A DNA stretch of 64,000 bases from Bradyrhizobium cenepequi. GTDB lineage: Bacteria; Pseudomonadota; Alphaproteobacteria; Rhizobiales; Xanthobacteraceae. The notes below the pieces were generated by a model. It was not told where the DNA came from. It made no database searches and saw nothing but the letters and a program-made list of their open reading frames with translations. Made by a program: the position numbers and the translations under genes. Of this stretch, positions 33,047 through 40,706 are shown in pieces. Location of the stretch: the NCBI RefSeq assembly GCF_020329485.1, contig NZ_JAGKJI010000029.1:25024-89023 (forward strand), given 5' to 3'. Position 1 is the first letter of the stretch; each line of letters opens with the position of its first letter.

Positions 33047-34243
33047 TTACGCCACCCGACGCGCAGCACCTGCTTGCGTCAGGATCGCGTCCAAGCCCTC
33101 GATCATCTCGGCGATCTCAGCCCGCGACACGTTGAGCGCGGGCATGAAGCGCAGCGCGTCGGGTTGCGGCGAGTTGATCAACAGGCCCTTCGAGAACGCC
33201 TGCGCCACGATCGCGGCGCCGATCGGCAGTTTCAGATCGAGCGCCAGGAGCAGTCCACGGCCTCTGATGTCGCCGAGGCCGTGCCGGGCCGAGAGCCGCT
33301 GCAACTCGCTCTCCAGGAACAAGCCGGTGTCGGCGACGGACTTCAGGAATTCCGGTTTGCTGACCTCCTCGAGCACGGCAAGCCCCGCCGCGCACATCAG
33401 CGGATTGCCGTTAAAGGTGCCGCCCTGGTCGCCATGCTCGAAGCAGGCCGCGCGTTCGGTCGCAAGCAGGGCGGCGAGCGGCACGCCGCTGCCGATGCCT
33501 TTGCCGAGCGCCATGATGTCAGGCGCAATCCCGGCATGCTCGTGGTGGAAGAGCTTTCCGGTGCGGCCTATGCCGGTCTGGATCTCGTCGACGATCAGGA
33601 GCAGGCCGTGCTCGCTGGTCAGCGCGCGCAGTTCTTTCAGGAATTGATCGGTCGCGGGCCAGACGCCGGCCTCGCCCTGGATCGGCTCCAGCATCACGCC
33701 AACGGTGTTCGATGAAATCAACTCCTTCACCGATGCGATGTCATTGAGCCGCGCTTTGCGGAAACCCGGCACTTTCGGTTCGAACAGGGGTTCGAACGCC
33801 TTCTTGCCGGAGGCTGACATGGTCGCCAGCGTACGGCCGTGAAAACCGCCCTCGAAGGTGATGATCTCGAAGGCGCCGTTTCTGTGTTTTGTCCCATATT
33901 TGCGCGCGAGCTTGATCGCGCCTTCATTGGCTTCCGCGCCGGAGTTGGCGAAGAACACCTGGTCGAAGCAGCTCTTCTCGACGAGTGCATTGGCAAGCTT
34001 GAGGCTCGGTTCGTTGTAGAAGGCCGGGCTCGGGGTCAGGAGACACTTGGCCTGTGCGGCGAGTGCTTCCGCGACCGCAGGCGGCGAATGACCGAGACTG
34101 TTGACCGCCCAGCCCTGCACGAAATCGAGATAGCGCTTGCCACTATCATTCCAGAGGTAGGAGCCTTCGCCGCGGACAAACACGGTCTTCGGGCGCGCGG
34201 TGATGTCCATCAGCGCATGATACGGATGGATGGCGTTGGGCAT
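33047..34243 (-). CDS. argD: Acetylornithine aminotransferase family protein (ArgD)
   Basis: This PLP enzyme of arginine synthesis converts N-acetylglutamate semialdehyde to N-acetylornithine. The 398 residues show the class III aminotransferase pattern: FVQGWAVNSLGHSPPAVAEA, FANSGAEANEGAIKLARKY, ITFEGGFHGRTLATMSASG, LLIVDEIQTGIGRTGKLF (the Asp contacts PLP) and the Schiff-base Lys in IMALGKGIGSGVPLAA. AAGGAG precedes the ATG. Alternative substrates (ornithine, GABA, succinylornithine) cannot be excluded from sequence alone. However, the upstream arginine-rich leader and attenuator-like structure (34291-34473) fit an arginine biosynthetic role. argF, its usual rhizobial neighbour, is not downstream here. 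Confidence 0.85.
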   Translation of the reverse strand: MPNAIHPYHALMDITARPKTVFVRGEGSYLWNDSGKRYLDFVQGWAVNSLGHSPPAVAEALAAQAKCLLTPSPAFYNEPSLKLANALVEKSCFDQVFFANSGAEANEGAIKLARKYGTKHRNGAFEIITFEGGFHGRTLATMSASGKKAFEPLFEPKVPGFRKARLNDIASVKELISSNTVGVMLEPIQGEAGVWPATDQFLKELRALTSEHGLLLIVDEIQTGIGRTGKLFHHEHAGIAPDIMALGKGIGSGVPLAALLATERAACFEHGDQGGTFNGNPLMCAAGLAVLEEVSKPEFLKSVADTGLFLESELQRLSARHGLGDIRGRGLLLALDLKLPIGAAIVAQAFSKGLLINSPQPDALRFMPALNVSRAEIAEMIEGLDAILTQAGAARRVA

Positions 34244-34290
34244 GTCAGGCTCCTTGATTGGTTGGGATCAAAAGGCAGGCGGAAAAGCAA

Positions 34291-34319
34291 GAAGGCCGCA
34301 CTTTTGGGGTGCGGCCTTC
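34291..34319 (-). terminator. Intrinsic terminator in the argD leader
   Basis: GAAGGCCGCAC (34319-34309) pairs perfectly over 11 bp with GTGCGGCCTTC (34301-34291), with loop CCCAAAA, and is followed by TTGCTTTTCC on the minus strand. It stands 26 bases after the leader ORF's stop and 47 bases before the argD start, so it would cut argD off unless prevented. It is arm 3:4 of the proposed attenuator. Confidence 0.85.
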
Positions 34320-34393
34320 TCGAAAACCTCGGCTGAACTAGCTAGTCAGCGCTGGCGTCGGACATGGCGCAACCCATCATCGTCGCGGGTGCG
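34307..34393 (-). promoter_or_regulatory. Attenuator with mutually exclusive hairpins, proposed arginine control of argD
   Basis: Segment 1, CGCACCC (34393-34387), lies in leader codons 15-17. Segment 2, GGGTTGCG (34375-34368), lies in codons 21-23. Segment 3 holds the same CGCACCC (34313-34307) in the terminator's 5' arm. Segment 2 can pair with segment 1 or segment 3 (seven pairs with one bulged T, extended by CC/GG for segment 3). Segment 3 alternatively pairs with segment 4 to make the terminator. A ribosome stalled on Arg codons 13-17 would cover segment 1, favour 2:3 and let transcription enter argD. A ribosome reaching the stop would cover segment 2 and allow termination. The pairings are seen in the sequence; the regulation is inferred. 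Confidence 0.75.
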
Positions 34394-34435
34394 ACGACGG
34401 AAAGTGGCGCGGCGGTTGGTCCGGTTCAGCTTCAT
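34346..34435 (-). CDS. Arginine-rich leader peptide of argD (29 residues)
   Basis: The ORF encodes MKLNRTNRRATFRRRTRDDD followed by GLRHVRRQR and TGA. Eleven of 29 residues are Arg (codons 5, 8, 9, 13-15, 17, 23, 26, 27, 29), far above normal. It has no evident Shine-Dalgarno sequence, but a good -35 with a candidate -10 places the transcription start about two bases before its ATG, so it may be read as a near-leaderless mRNA. It precedes the intrinsic terminator and argD on the same strand. The peptide itself probably has no function; its Arg codons would sense charged tRNA-Arg supply. A DNA- or RNA-binding basic micropeptide is the alternative. Confidence 0.75.
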   Translation of the reverse strand: MKLNRTNRRATFRRRTRDDDGLRHVRRQR

Positions 34436-34443
34436 GGCGATGG

Positions 34444-34473
34444 GCCATACAGCCCAAGGGCAGGGAATGTCAA
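34444..34473 (-). promoter_or_regulatory. Candidate promoter of the argD leader
   Basis: On the minus strand a perfect -35 TTGACA (34473-34468) is followed after 18 bases by TATGGC (34449-34444) as a weak -10. Transcription would begin near 34437, two bases before the leader ATG. The -35 overlaps the stop codon of the upstream DUF962-like gene, so read-through from that gene is also possible. Confidence 0.5.
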
Positions 34474-35114
34474 GTCGCGCGCGGCGCCTCTTCAGTGTCC
34501 TCCTCGCCCCAATCGGCGTCGGCGATGGACGTGTCGATCAACTCGCCGCGGAGCAGGGCAAGCGGCGATTTGTAGTACAGCGCGATGTTGTGGAATGGAT
34601 CGGTCAGGACCTTGCATACCCATATCAGCCCCGTCGGCACGTCCGTGATGACGAACAGTTGCACCATGCGCGCGAGCCCGCCGGCGATGCCGATCACGAG
34701 CCAGACGGCGCCGACATGACGGACGAAATCGAGCCTGGTGGCCGGCGGCGAGAACAGGCCGAACAGCGTCGGAAAGGCGAACAGCGTGACCGGCGCGAGG
34801 CCCCAGACAACGAGCAGGACGATCTTGCGGCTCTGATTGTAGCCGACCTTGATCGCTTCCTTGTATTCGTTTGAGACCTTGTTCACGGCGTCGTAGCCGT
34901 TGGGTTCGAAAAAGAAGTGCCCGGTCTGCCGCGTCAACATCGCAAGCCAGCCCACGAGGCCGGCCAGCGCAGGATCGGTGAACAATAGCCCATAGCAGAC
35001 CAGGAATATGACGGCGCTGATCAGGTGCAGCGTCTGATTGATGCGGCTCTGGTGATAGTAGCGGTAATCGTCCCAACGTTGCGTGCGCAGTGTGTCCGAG
35101 AAGCGGCTCATCAT
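34470..35114 (-). CDS. DUF962/Mpo1-like membrane protein
   Basis: A 214-residue protein with about five hydrophobic segments. The N-terminal part has YYHQSRINQTLHLISAV and later TGHFFFEPNGYD, which resemble the spaced His/Asn motifs (H-x-N-x-x-H and GH-x-FE) of DUF962 proteins such as yeast Mpo1, an iron-dependent fatty-acid alpha-dioxygenase. The assignment is from motif memory only. The protein is longer than many DUF962 members and its C-terminus is acidic. AAGGGGTG precedes the paired ATGATG start. It ends at the promoter of the argD leader. Confidence 0.5.
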   Translation of the reverse strand: MMSRFSDTLRTQRWDDYRYYHQSRINQTLHLISAVIFLVCYGLLFTDPALAGLVGWLAMLTRQTGHFFFEPNGYDAVNKVSNEYKEAIKVGYNQSRKIVLLVVWGLAPVTLFAFPTLFGLFSPPATRLDFVRHVGAVWLVIGIAGGLARMVQLFVITDVPTGLIWVCKVLTDPFHNIALYYKSPLALLRGELIDTSIADADWGEEDTEEAPRAT

Positions 35115-35382
35115 TCACCCCTTAGATTGGAAGGTACGTGAGCCATACGGCGAGTCCGTGAACGAAGCATAACATCTTAAAGTTGTTACAATATGTAGTA
35201 CGTATCGGTGATTGAGGCGCGCAAAAGCGCGTTCGCAGACTGCGAAAGCGACGCCATTCCCTGCCGCGACGGTAGCGGTAGGATTCTCTGAATTTTGAAT
35301 ATCGTTTGGCGGACGTCGGACCGGCATTGCGCTGGATCAAAACGTCCGAAATGGCCGCAACGACTGGCGCTACGGAGGCGGC

Positions 35383-36708
35383 TCAGAATCCGGCGACGCT
35401 GCCGTGCAGGTCGTATTCGTCCGAGCGCTCGATCTTCGCGGTGACGATCTCGCCGACCTTGAGCGGTCGGCGGCTTACGAGATAGACCGCGCCGTCAATC
35501 TCCGGCGCATCGGCCTTCGAGCGGCCTCGTGCCACCGTTGGGCCGACTTCGTCGATGATGACCTGCTGGCGCGTGCCGACCTTGCGCTTCAGCTGGCGCG
35601 CGGAGATCTTCTGCTGGCGGGCCATCAGCGCGTTGTAGCGCTCCTGCTTGATCTCATCCGGCACGGCGCCGGGAAGCGCGTTCGAGCTGGCCCCGGCAAC
35701 AGGCTCGTATTTGAAACAGCCGACGCGGTCGATCTCGGCTTCCTCGAGCCAATCGAGCAGGTACGCAAAATCGGAATCGGTCTCGCCGGGGAAGCCGACG
35801 ATGAAGGTCGAGCGCAGGGTGAGCTCCGGGCACTGTTCGCGCCATTGCTTGATCCGCGCCAGCGTCTTGTCCTGCGCGGCGGGCCGCTTCATGGCTTTGA
35901 GGACATCCGGGCTCGCATGCTGGAAGGGGATGTCGAGATAGGGCAGGACCTTGCCCTCGGTCATCAGCCCGATCACCTCGTCGACATGCGGGTAGGGGTA
36001 GACATATTGCAGCCGCACCCAGGCGCCGAGTTCGCCGAGTTCCTTTGCGAGATCGAAGAATTTGGCGCGCACCGCGCGATCCTGCCATGGGCTCTCGGCA
36101 TATTTCAGGTCGACGCCATAGGCCGACGTATCCTGCGAGATGACCAGCAGTTCCTTCACGCCGGCCTTCACCAGCCGCTCGGCCTCGCGCAGCACGTCGT
36201 TGGCGGGCCGCGACACCAGGTCGCCGCGCAGTTTCGGAATGATGCAGAAGGTGCAGCGGTTGTTGCAGCCCTCGGAGATCTTCAGATAGGCGTAGTGGCG
36301 CGGCGTCAGCTTGACGCCCTGGGGCGGCACCAGGTCGAGGTGCGGGTTGTGCACCGGCGGCAGCGCGCGGTGCACGGCGTCGAGCACGCTCTCATATTGC
36401 TGCGGCCCCGTGATCGAGAGCACGCCGGGATAGGCGCTCTCGATCTGCTCGGGTTCCGCGCCCATGCAGCCGGTCACGATCACCTTGCCGTTCTCGGCCA
36501 TGGCCTCGCCGATCGCCGAGAGTGATTCCTCCTTGGCGCTGTCGAGGAAGCCGCAGGTGTTGACGATCACGACATCGGCGCCGTCGTGCTTGCGCGCGAG
36601 TTCATAGCCTTCGGCACGCAGGCGCGTGATGATCCGCTCGGAATCCACCAAGGCCTTCGGACATCCCAGCGAGACAAAGCTGATTTTTGGCGCGGCCGCC
36701 TGTTGCAT
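35383..36708 (-). CDS. rimO: Ribosomal protein S12 methylthiotransferase RimO
   Basis: RimO is a radical-SAM enzyme that methylthiolates an Asp of ribosomal protein S12. The 441-residue protein has the MTTase N-terminal domain with cluster ligands Cys16 (SLGCPKALVDSE), Cys52 (NTCGFLDSAKEES) and Cys81 (VTGCMG), the radical-SAM motif Cys148/152/155 (CNNRCTFC) and a C-terminal TRAM domain. The SLGCPKALVDSE and IIPKLRG-like sequences distinguish it from MiaB. The ATG at 36708 is used; an upstream TTG would add two residues. It diverges from nasT. Confidence 0.95.
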   Translation of the reverse strand: MQQAAAPKISFVSLGCPKALVDSERIITRLRAEGYELARKHDGADVVIVNTCGFLDSAKEESLSAIGEAMAENGKVIVTGCMGAEPEQIESAYPGVLSITGPQQYESVLDAVHRALPPVHNPHLDLVPPQGVKLTPRHYAYLKISEGCNNRCTFCIIPKLRGDLVSRPANDVLREAERLVKAGVKELLVISQDTSAYGVDLKYAESPWQDRAVRAKFFDLAKELGELGAWVRLQYVYPYPHVDEVIGLMTEGKVLPYLDIPFQHASPDVLKAMKRPAAQDKTLARIKQWREQCPELTLRSTFIVGFPGETDSDFAYLLDWLEEAEIDRVGCFKYEPVAGASSNALPGAVPDEIKQERYNALMARQQKISARQLKRKVGTRQQVIIDEVGPTVARGRSKADAPEIDGAVYLVSRRPLKVGEIVTAKIERSDEYDLHGSVAGF

Positions 36709-36820
36709 AGTCAAATCTGCCTGATTGATTGGCAGGAGTTAGTCCCAATTGCCCACAATTACAAGGCTTTGAGCTGGCTTCCGTCGTGCTATGGATAGCT
36801 TCAGAGAACACGAGTAAGCG

Positions 36821-37411
36821 ATGGCCGCCGAGTCGTCTCCGAAAATCGTCATCGTCGATGAAAGCCCGATCCGCGCCGCGATCCTGGAGGAAGGCCTCCG
36901 GGAGGCGGGTTATACCAGCGTTGTGCATATCAGCGAGATGCACAGCCTGCTGGCGCGGATCTATGCCGTCGACCCCGACATCATCGTGATCGACCTGGAG
37001 AACCCCAGCCGCGACGTGCTGGAACAGATGTTCCAGGTCAGCCGGGCGGTGCGCCGGCCGATCGCCATGTTCGTCGACCAGAGCGACGCCGCCTCGATCG
37101 AGGCCTCCGTCGAGGCAGGTGTGTCGGCCTATATCGTCGACGGCCTGAAAAAGGAGCGTATCAAGCCGATCCTCGACCTCTGCGTGTCCCGCTTCAACGC
37201 ATTCGCGCGGCTGCAGGACGAACTGGACCGCGCCAAGCACGCGCTGGAAGAGCGCAAGGTGATCGACCGCGCCAAGGGCATCCTGATGAAATTGAAGGGC
37301 CTCACCGAAGACGAGGCCTATGTGCTGCTGCGCTCCACGGCGATGCGCGAAAAAAAGAAAATCGGCGAGATCGCGCAGTCGATCCTGACCGCGTCGGAGT
37401 TGCTCAAATGA
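36821..37411 (+). CDS. nasT: NasT-type ANTAR-domain nitrate-responsive antiterminator
   Basis: A 196-residue response-regulator-like protein. Residues 8-125 form a receiver-like domain (KIVIVDESPIRAAILEEGL; VIDLENPSRDVLEQM) and the C-terminus is an ANTAR RNA-binding domain (LEERKVIDRAKGILMKLKGL and EDEAYVLLRSTAMREKKKIG). NasT binds leader RNA hairpins and allows transcription through terminators of nitrate genes. It is held inactive by NasS without nitrate. In Bradyrhizobium it also influences nos and nap gene expression. Its stop overlaps the nasS ATG by four bases. Confidence 0.92.
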   Translation: MAAESSPKIVIVDESPIRAAILEEGLREAGYTSVVHISEMHSLLARIYAVDPDIIVIDLENPSRDVLEQMFQVSRAVRRPIAMFVDQSDAASIEASVEAGVSAYIVDGLKKERIKPILDLCVSRFNAFARLQDELDRAKHALEERKVIDRAKGILMKLKGLTEDEAYVLLRSTAMREKKKIGEIAQSILTASELLK

Positions 37412-38574
37412 CCACACCGCTTCGGATCGGTTTCATTCCGCTGGTCGACGCCGCCGCACTGATCGTCGCCGCCGACAAGGGCTTTGCCGCCGCCGAGGGG
37501 CTCGACATCACCCTGGTGCGGGAAGTGTCGTGGTCGAACGTCCGCGACAAGCTCAATATCGGCCTGTTCGATGCCGCGCATCTGCTGGCGCCGGTCGCGA
37601 TCGCGTCCAGCCTGGGCCTCGGCCACGTCAAGGTGCCGATCGTGGCGCCCTTCAATCTCGGCCTCAACGGCAACGCGATCACGGTCTCGCCGTCGCTGCA
37701 TGCTGACATCATGAAGGAGATCGACGGCGACCGTTTCGATCCAATGGCGACAGCGCTTGCGCTTTCGCGCGTGGTTGCCAAGCGGCGCAAGAGCGGAGCC
37801 GAGCCGCTGATCTTCGGCATGACGTTTCCGTTCTCGACCCACAATTACCAGTTGCGGTTCTGGATGGCGGCGGGCGGCGTCGACCCCGACGAGGACGTGC
37901 GGCTCGTGGTGCTGCCGCCGCCTTACATGGTCGACAGCCTGGCCAACGGCCATGTCGATGCGTTCTGCGTCGGCGCGCCCTGGAACTCGATCGCGGTCGA
38001 TCTTGGCATCGGCCACATCCTGCATTTCGTTTCCGACATCCTGGTCGCCGCGGCCGAGAAGGTGCTGGCGATCAGGCAGAATTGGGCGGAGAAGAGCCCG
38101 GACATGGTCGCCGCATTGGTGCGGGCGCATCTGCGCGCCGCCGAGTTCATCGAGCAGCCGGACAACCGTGCCGAAGCCGCCGCGATCCTGGCGCAGCCGG
38201 AGCGGATCGGCGTCGACGCCGAGGTGATCCAGCGCACGCTTGACGGCCGGCTCAAGATCTCGCCCGACGGCGCCAAGCGCGAAAGCGAGCGTTACCTGCT
38301 GGTGGGCCGGCAGGGCGTGGCGCGGCCCGATCCAGCGCAGGCCGCGTGGCTCTATGCGCAGATGGTGCGGTGGGGGCAGGCGGCGATGAAGCCGGACGCC
38401 CTGAAGACGGCCATGGACGTGTTCCGGCCCGGTCTCTACGACGCGGCCGTGGGGCATCATCCGGCACCCGCTGATGCGCCCCAGGCGATCGGCGCTTTCG
38501 CCGGGCCGCCCTTCGATCCCGACGATATTCGTGGGCATCTAGCCGCGTTCAAGATCGGTCACTGGAAGCCGTGA
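37408..38574 (+). CDS. nasS: NasS-type cytoplasmic nitrate sensor (CmpA/NrtA family)
   Basis: A 388-residue member of the NrtA/CmpA nitrate-binding family that lacks a signal peptide or lipobox (MTTPLRIGFIPLVDAAALIV), so it is cytoplasmic, as expected for NasS, not a transport component. The family core includes KLNIGLFDAAHLLAPVAIAS, PFSTHNYQLRFWMAAGGVDP and VDAFCVGAPWNSIAV. NasS sequesters NasT and releases it when nitrate or nitrite is bound. It is translationally coupled to nasT. nirA, a likely target, follows on the same strand after about 350 bases. Confidence 0.92.
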   Translation: MTTPLRIGFIPLVDAAALIVAADKGFAAAEGLDITLVREVSWSNVRDKLNIGLFDAAHLLAPVAIASSLGLGHVKVPIVAPFNLGLNGNAITVSPSLHADIMKEIDGDRFDPMATALALSRVVAKRRKSGAEPLIFGMTFPFSTHNYQLRFWMAAGGVDPDEDVRLVVLPPPYMVDSLANGHVDAFCVGAPWNSIAVDLGIGHILHFVSDILVAAAEKVLAIRQNWAEKSPDMVAALVRAHLRAAEFIEQPDNRAEAAAILAQPERIGVDAEVIQRTLDGRLKISPDGAKRESERYLLVGRQGVARPDPAQAAWLYAQMVRWGQAAMKPDALKTAMDVFRPGLYDAAVGHHPAPADAPQAIGAFAGPPFDPDDIRGHLAAFKIGHWKP

Positions 38575-38927
38575 AACTGGCGCTGCGATCTTAGGCAGTT
38601 GCCACAAGTTGGCTAAGTTTTGAGCGGGCTGCTCGAAAATTCGCAACGAGGCTTACCTCCGGGTTTCCAGGCTGCTCGTCTAATACACTGAAATAGCGCG
38701 ATATTTTCTTCGGCGACGTCTGGCACGTAAGTTGAATGTTGCAGTGCAGCCAGCCTGTCGCAGATGTCTGCTGGCTCACGTCCAAGATGGATTTCCGCAG
38801 CAACGAAGCTGATCGGACCGCTCCCAGGGATCAAGCAAGGCAGTCCTAGGCCAAGCCGGGTTCCGAGCGGTCGCTTTCCACGCCGTTGACGCCACTCGCC
38901 GTGGCCGCAGGAGCTTCGTCGCAGACC
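38575..38927 (+). promoter_or_regulatory. nasS-nirA intergenic region, candidate NasT-responsive leader
   Basis: About 350 bases lie before nirA. An 8-bp inverted repeat, GACCGCTC (38816-38823) and GAGCGGTC (38865-38872), encloses 41 bases that can fold further, which fits a structured leader. I could not convincingly draw the paired hairpins with A1-G4 hexaloops that ANTAR proteins bind. A minus-strand open frame (38613-38834) has coding-like stretches (AAEIHLGREPADICDRLAAL) but no ATG or ribosome binding site, so I do not call it a gene. Confidence 0.3.
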
Positions 38928-40706
38928 ATGAAAATCGAGCCGCTCTCAGTCGACTTCACCGACGAGCAGAAACGTTACCTCGAAGGCTTTGCCACTGGCC
39001 TGCAGATCAGCCGGGTCGGCCGCGGGCTTGGCGGGAGCGCGGCCAAAGCCAATGCCGAGCCGACGGGTCCGGATGCCACGCATATCAAGGCACAGGACAA
39101 GGTCGTCGCGTCAGGCAAGAAGCTCGTCGACCAGGAAAAATTCAAACGCGACGAGCATCCCTTCGATGCCTATCCGCGCTTGAAGCAACAGGCGCTCGAC
39201 AATGCGCCACCGTCGCCCGCTGATAATTTCCGCTGGCGTTATTTCGGCCTGTTCTACGTCGCTCCGGCGCAGGATTCGTATATGTGCCGGTTGCGCATTC
39301 CAAACGGCATCCTGAAGCACTGGCAGTTCACTGGCCTTGCCGATCTCGCCGAAGAACTCTGCGGCCCGTACTGCCACGTCACAACGCGCGCAAATTTGCA
39401 GGTGCGCGAGATCCCGCCCAAGAATGCGGTGAAACTGATTGAGGGCATCCAGGATCTAGGCCTGTGCTCGCGCGGCTCCGGCGCGGACAATATCCGCAAC
39501 GTCACGGGCACACCGACCGCGGGCATCGACCCGCAGGAATTGTTGGACACACGCGCTTACGCGCGCGAGTGGCACTACCACATTCTCAACGACCGCTCGC
39601 TCTACGGCCTGCCGCGCAAGTTCAACGTCGCCTTCGATGGCGGCGGAAGGATCGCGGTGCTGGAAGAGACCAACGACATCGCCTTCACGGCGGTAGAAGT
39701 GCAGGAGGGATTCGGCGTGGAGCCCGGCGTCTGGTTCCGGCTCGGGCTCGGCGGCATCACCGGACACAAGGATTTTGCAAAATACTCGGACATCATTGTC
39801 AAGCCGGAGGAGGCGACGAAGGTGGCGGACGCCATCGTCCGCGTCTTCATCGATCTCGGTGACCGCACCAACCGCAACAAGGCGCGGCTGAAATATGTTC
39901 TTGATGGGATCGGTCACGACCAGTTCCTGAAGCTCGTCGAGGAGCGGCTGAAGAAACCCTTCAGCCGCGTGCCGGGCGAAGCACTGGCGCCGCGGCCTCC
40001 GACGGACCGCATGGCGCATATCGGCGTCCACAAGCAGAAGCAGGAGGGACTGAACTGGATCGGCGTGTCGCTGCCGCTCGGCAAGATCACCTGCAAGCAG
40101 ATGCGTGGACTGGCCAAGATCGCCCGCGATCTCGGCGACGGCGAGATCCGCCTGACGGTCTGGCAGAACCTGCTGATATCAGGCGTGCGCGACGAGAATG
40201 TTGAACTCGCGATCGCCGCGATCAAGACGATGGGGCTCGCGGTCGAGGCCTCGCACATCCGCGCGGGGTTGATTGCCTGCACCGGCAATGCCGGCTGCCG
40301 CTTCGCCGCATCGAATACCAAGCGCCATGCTGCCGAGATCGGCGACTGGTGCGAGCCGCGTGTTGCCATGGACAAGCCGGTCAACATCCATGTCACCGGC
40401 TGCCATCATTCCTGCGCCCAGCACTATATCAGCGACATCGGCCTGATCGCAGCGAAAGTGGATGTCGGCGAGGATACCGATCCGGTTGAGGGTTATCATC
40501 TCTTCACCGGCGGCGGCTTCGGCCCCGACGCCGATGTTGGGCAGGAGGTCTATCACGACCTCAAGGCAGAGGACGCGCCGAAGACGGTCGAGAAGCTCCT
40601 GAAGGCCTATCTGGCGCACCGCTCATCATCAGACGAATCCTTCCTTTCCTTCGCGCGCCGCCATGATGGCGAGACGCTGCGCCAGCTTGCCGAGGCATCC
40701 GCATGA
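38928..40706 (+). CDS. nirA: Assimilatory nitrite reductase (siroheme/4Fe-4S)
   Basis: NirA reduces nitrite to ammonium in six electrons. The 592-residue protein has the two-fold nitrite/sulfite reductase architecture and the siroheme-[4Fe-4S] ligands Cys451, Cys457 (CTGNAGC), Cys492 and Cys496 (GCHHSCAQHY). The N-terminal region RWRYFGLFYVAPAQDSYMCR and HVTTRANLQVR is typical. I chose the ATG at 38928; AGGAG lies 15 bases upstream, a long spacing, and a TTG start at 38886 would add 14 residues. It is preceded by nasTS and coupled to a CysJ-like reductase gene (4-base overlap). Confidence 0.9.
   Translation: MKIEPLSVDFTDEQKRYLEGFATGLQISRVGRGLGGSAAKANAEPTGPDATHIKAQDKVVASGKKLVDQEKFKRDEHPFDAYPRLKQQALDNAPPSPADNFRWRYFGLFYVAPAQDSYMCRLRIPNGILKHWQFTGLADLAEELCGPYCHVTTRANLQVREIPPKNAVKLIEGIQDLGLCSRGSGADNIRNVTGTPTAGIDPQELLDTRAYAREWHYHILNDRSLYGLPRKFNVAFDGGGRIAVLEETNDIAFTAVEVQEGFGVEPGVWFRLGLGGITGHKDFAKYSDIIVKPEEATKVADAIVRVFIDLGDRTNRNKARLKYVLDGIGHDQFLKLVEERLKKPFSRVPGEALAPRPPTDRMAHIGVHKQKQEGLNWIGVSLPLGKITCKQMRGLAKIARDLGDGEIRLTVWQNLLISGVRDENVELAIAAIKTMGLAVEASHIRAGLIACTGNAGCRFAASNTKRHAAEIGDWCEPRVAMDKPVNIHVTGCHHSCAQHYISDIGLIAAKVDVGEDTDPVEGYHLFTGGGFGPDADVGQEVYHDLKAEDAPKTVEKLLKAYLAHRSSSDESFLSFARRHDGETLRQLAEASA

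Noticed and set aside
38613..38834. A minus-strand gene between nasS and nirA
   Set aside because: Some coding-like stretches, but no ATG, no ribosome binding site, and a frame that continues into antisense of nirA.
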